Shown here in pieces: positions 62,461-64,000 of a stretch of 64,000 nt of DNA. Made by a program: the position numbers and the translations under genes. Every line of letters starts with the position of its first letter. Position 1 is the stretch's first letter. The stretch spans positions 124,001 to 188,000 of the forward strand of contig NZ_VOUA01000004.1 of the NCBI RefSeq assembly GCF_024372725.1, read 5' to 3'. This DNA comes from Methanosarcina sp. KYL-1. Its GTDB lineage: Archaea > Halobacteriota > Methanosarcinia > Methanosarcinales > Methanosarcinaceae. The notes below the pieces were generated by a model. The model saw only the letters and a list, made by a program, of their open reading frames with translations, searched no databases and was not told where the DNA came from.

Positions 62461-63036
62461 ATTATCACAGCATCGAATATAAAATGGTGGGTCTGAATTA
62501 CAGTCTTCAACAAAACATAAGCACTGTAGCTTTTTTATCATTATTGGGCTTTTTATACGGCTTTTTATTGGGCCTTTAAATCGCCCCGAATAATTCCTAT
62601 TCCGGGAATCTCCGGATTATTCATAAATAAATCTAAATCAAATCTACTTGATTAATCATTATCCTGGTTCCCCGGGCTCCGGGTCTTTTCCGTAAATCTA
62701 TCTTATCCGGAATAGCTGTCTTTTTTCTCTTTTTGTGTTAGTGTCTTTTTAATCCACAGAGTTTTTTCTACTATTGTCTCAATAGCTGGCCATTTCCTGG
62801 CTGGGACGGATACCTTTTTATATCCCCTGTTTAATTTGAAAATTGCGGTTTAATGAGCGGTACTTGCTCCCTGGTTTCTTCTCCACAAAGAAATCCGGTC
62901 CTGAGTCATGCTTTCAGCTCATTGAAATCCACATATACTCCACAATACTCCACGAAAACAGCCGGCAGGTTTGATCCTTTTTCCCTGCCGGCTCCACACC
63001 TCTTTTTTAATTAAACTATTGTTGATTTCGCGGCTC
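62461..63036. other. Intergenic DNA, no gene recognised
   Basis: About 575 bases of mixed AT-rich sequence between the second regulator and the Suf gene. The 110-codon frame at 62247 is a shadow of the regulator. I see no RNA gene. Confidence 0.45.
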
Positions 63037-63118
63037 GATATTCCGATTGATATTTCTATTGATATTCCGATTGATATTCCGATATATTCCAACTGATATT
63101 TCTATTGATATTCCGTTT
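63037..63118. repeat. 12-bp tandem repeat
   Basis: About seven units of GATATTCCGATT and its variants (GATATTTCTATT, one shortened) lie from 63037 to 63118, 34 bases past the SufB/D stop. Confidence 0.85.
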
Positions 63119-63151
63119 CGATCTTTTTCCGAATTTCTCAATGAGAGGCGT

Positions 63152-64000
63152 TCACATCCCGAGAGCCGTCTGGGTGATCGTATCCTCAATTTCGCTTCTC
63201 AGCTCCTCCGGGATTCCTCTGATCCCTACATCCAGGAACCCGCGCACAATCATGCCCACGGCTTCTTCTTCACTAAGGCCCCTTGCCATCAGGTACTCCA
63301 CCTGATCCTTGGCAATCTTTCCGACGGCTGCTTCATGGGTCAGCTCAATGTCGTCCACGTTTGCTTCCAGGATGGGGATTGCCCTCTGGCTGCCTTTTTC
63401 GCTCAGGACCAGCCCTTTGCATTCCAGGTGCCCTTTTGCACCTTTGGCATTGCCTATCATTTCACCTCTTGCGATTACTTTCCCGCCTGTGGTGATTGTC
63501 CTGGAGATGAGTTCGGCTCTGGTTCCCGGGGCATTGAAGAGGGCTTTGCTCCCGAGGTCAAGTTCGGAGCCCGGATGGGCAATTGCGATGGTGTTGAGCC
63601 TGGCTACGGCTCCTTTTCCTTCGAGCCTGACCGTGGGGTAGGTCTGGACCGAACGCACGGGTTTGAGGCAGATGTAATTGCTTATGAAAGTCCCGCCTTC
63701 TTCTACATGGACCACGGTCCTCGGGCGGACCCCTATCTGCTCGGCCCAGTTGTGGATCATGGTAAAGTTAAGGGTGGCTCCTTTTTTAACGTACATCTCG
63801 GAAATTCCCAGGTGCAGCCCTTCTTCCACGCCTTTTTTTGTGGTACACCCCGTTATGATGTCGAGCTGGGCTTCCTCTTCGACTATTACGATGTTGTGCA
63901 CGGTCTGGGAGACCTTTTTGCTTCCGAGGAGGAGGCAGGTCTGGACCGGAAGGGCACTTTTCCTGCCCGCAGGCGCCCGGATGAAGTACCCGTCGGCATC
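63152..64000 (-). CDS. SufB/SufD-family Fe-S assembly protein (5' end outside window)
   Basis: The frame is open through the right edge, so the gene begins beyond 64000; 282 residues are visible. It has the SufBD-core beta-helix pattern: LHLGISEMYVKKGATLNFTMIHNWAEQIGVRPRTVVHVEEG broken into strands, IAHPGSELDLGSKALF, and the C-terminal HEAAVGKIAKDQVEYLMARG with the conserved histidine. SufB/D forms the scaffold of the SUF iron-sulfur system with SufC. A matching SufC would be expected beside it outside the window. Confidence 0.9.
   Translation of the reverse strand, partial: DADGYFIRAPAGRKSALPVQTCLLLGSKKVSQTVHNIVIVEEEAQLDIITGCTTKKGVEEGLHLGISEMYVKKGATLNFTMIHNWAEQIGVRPRTVVHVEEGGTFISNYICLKPVRSVQTYPTVRLEGKGAVARLNTIAIAHPGSELDLGSKALFNAPGTRAELISRTITTGGKVIARGEMIGNAKGAKGHLECKGLVLSEKGSQRAIPILEANVDDIELTHEAAVGKIAKDQVEYLMARGLSEEEAVGMIVRGFLDVGIRGIPEELRSEIEDTITQTALGM

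Overview
The window comes from a methanogenic archaeon, most likely a Methanosarcina or close relative. The support is an F420-dependent methylene-H4MPT dehydrogenase (mtd), the methanofuran enzyme MfnB, archaeosine tRNA-guanine transglycosylase, a group II chaperonin, methanogen-restricted families (DUF2111, DUF473) and several GTG/TTG starts behind GGAGG/GGTGA ribosome sites. The genus is inferred from gene content and style, not from a database search.

Positions 1-35.8 kb form a large cell-envelope polysaccharide and glycan locus. The left part (about 3.1-12.7 kb, all plus strand, visibly AT-rich) holds a PHP hydrolase, an ATP-grasp ligase, five GT4 glycosyltransferases and a polytopic membrane protein, closely packed. 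An acyltransferase-3 gene facing this block (17196 down to 12780, minus strand) has been broken by two insertion sequences, an IS1-type element and an IS21-type element. Both have target duplications, and removing both restores one open frame of 346 codons. To the right are two polysaccharide flippases, ManC, GalE-like and GalU enzymes, UDP-glucose dehydrogenase, and a four-gene set resembling WbpA/WbpB/WbpE/WbpD, which would make UDP-GlcNAc3NAcA-type diacetamido uronic acid. Two glycosyltransferase genes (1-1272 and 34225-35823) encode a degenerate GT2 domain fused to an intact GT2 domain and membrane tail. A third gene (22535-23236) resembles the degenerate half on its own.

From 35.9 kb to the end the content looks like core methanogen chromosome: mfnB and a divergent HisA-like gene, thymidylate kinase beside a DUF166 gene, DUF2111, mtd, serB with a coiled-coil partner, a UbiA-geranylgeranyl reductase-radical SAM operon (a candidate for methanophenazine or another prenyl lipid), tgtA, an AhpD-like protein, a pyruvate-kinase C-domain protein, a PAC2 protein with DUF473, the thermosome, an UPF0718-type permease, and a 1015-residue FAD/Fe-S oxidoreductase with a methionine-rich tail. 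Next come a NapH-like ferredoxin with a duplicated winged-helix regulator (one copy carries a decayed ferredoxin remnant) and the start of a SufB/D gene that runs off the window.

The most distinctive non-coding feature is a high density of short tandem repeats at gene edges. Some include the stop codon of the preceding gene (30831-30900, 49981-50072), one duplicates a ribosome binding site (33821-33855) and one fills a 5' leader (24741-24845). MITE-like elements with terminal inverted repeats are also scattered through the intergenic DNA. No tRNA, rRNA or CRISPR array was seen.
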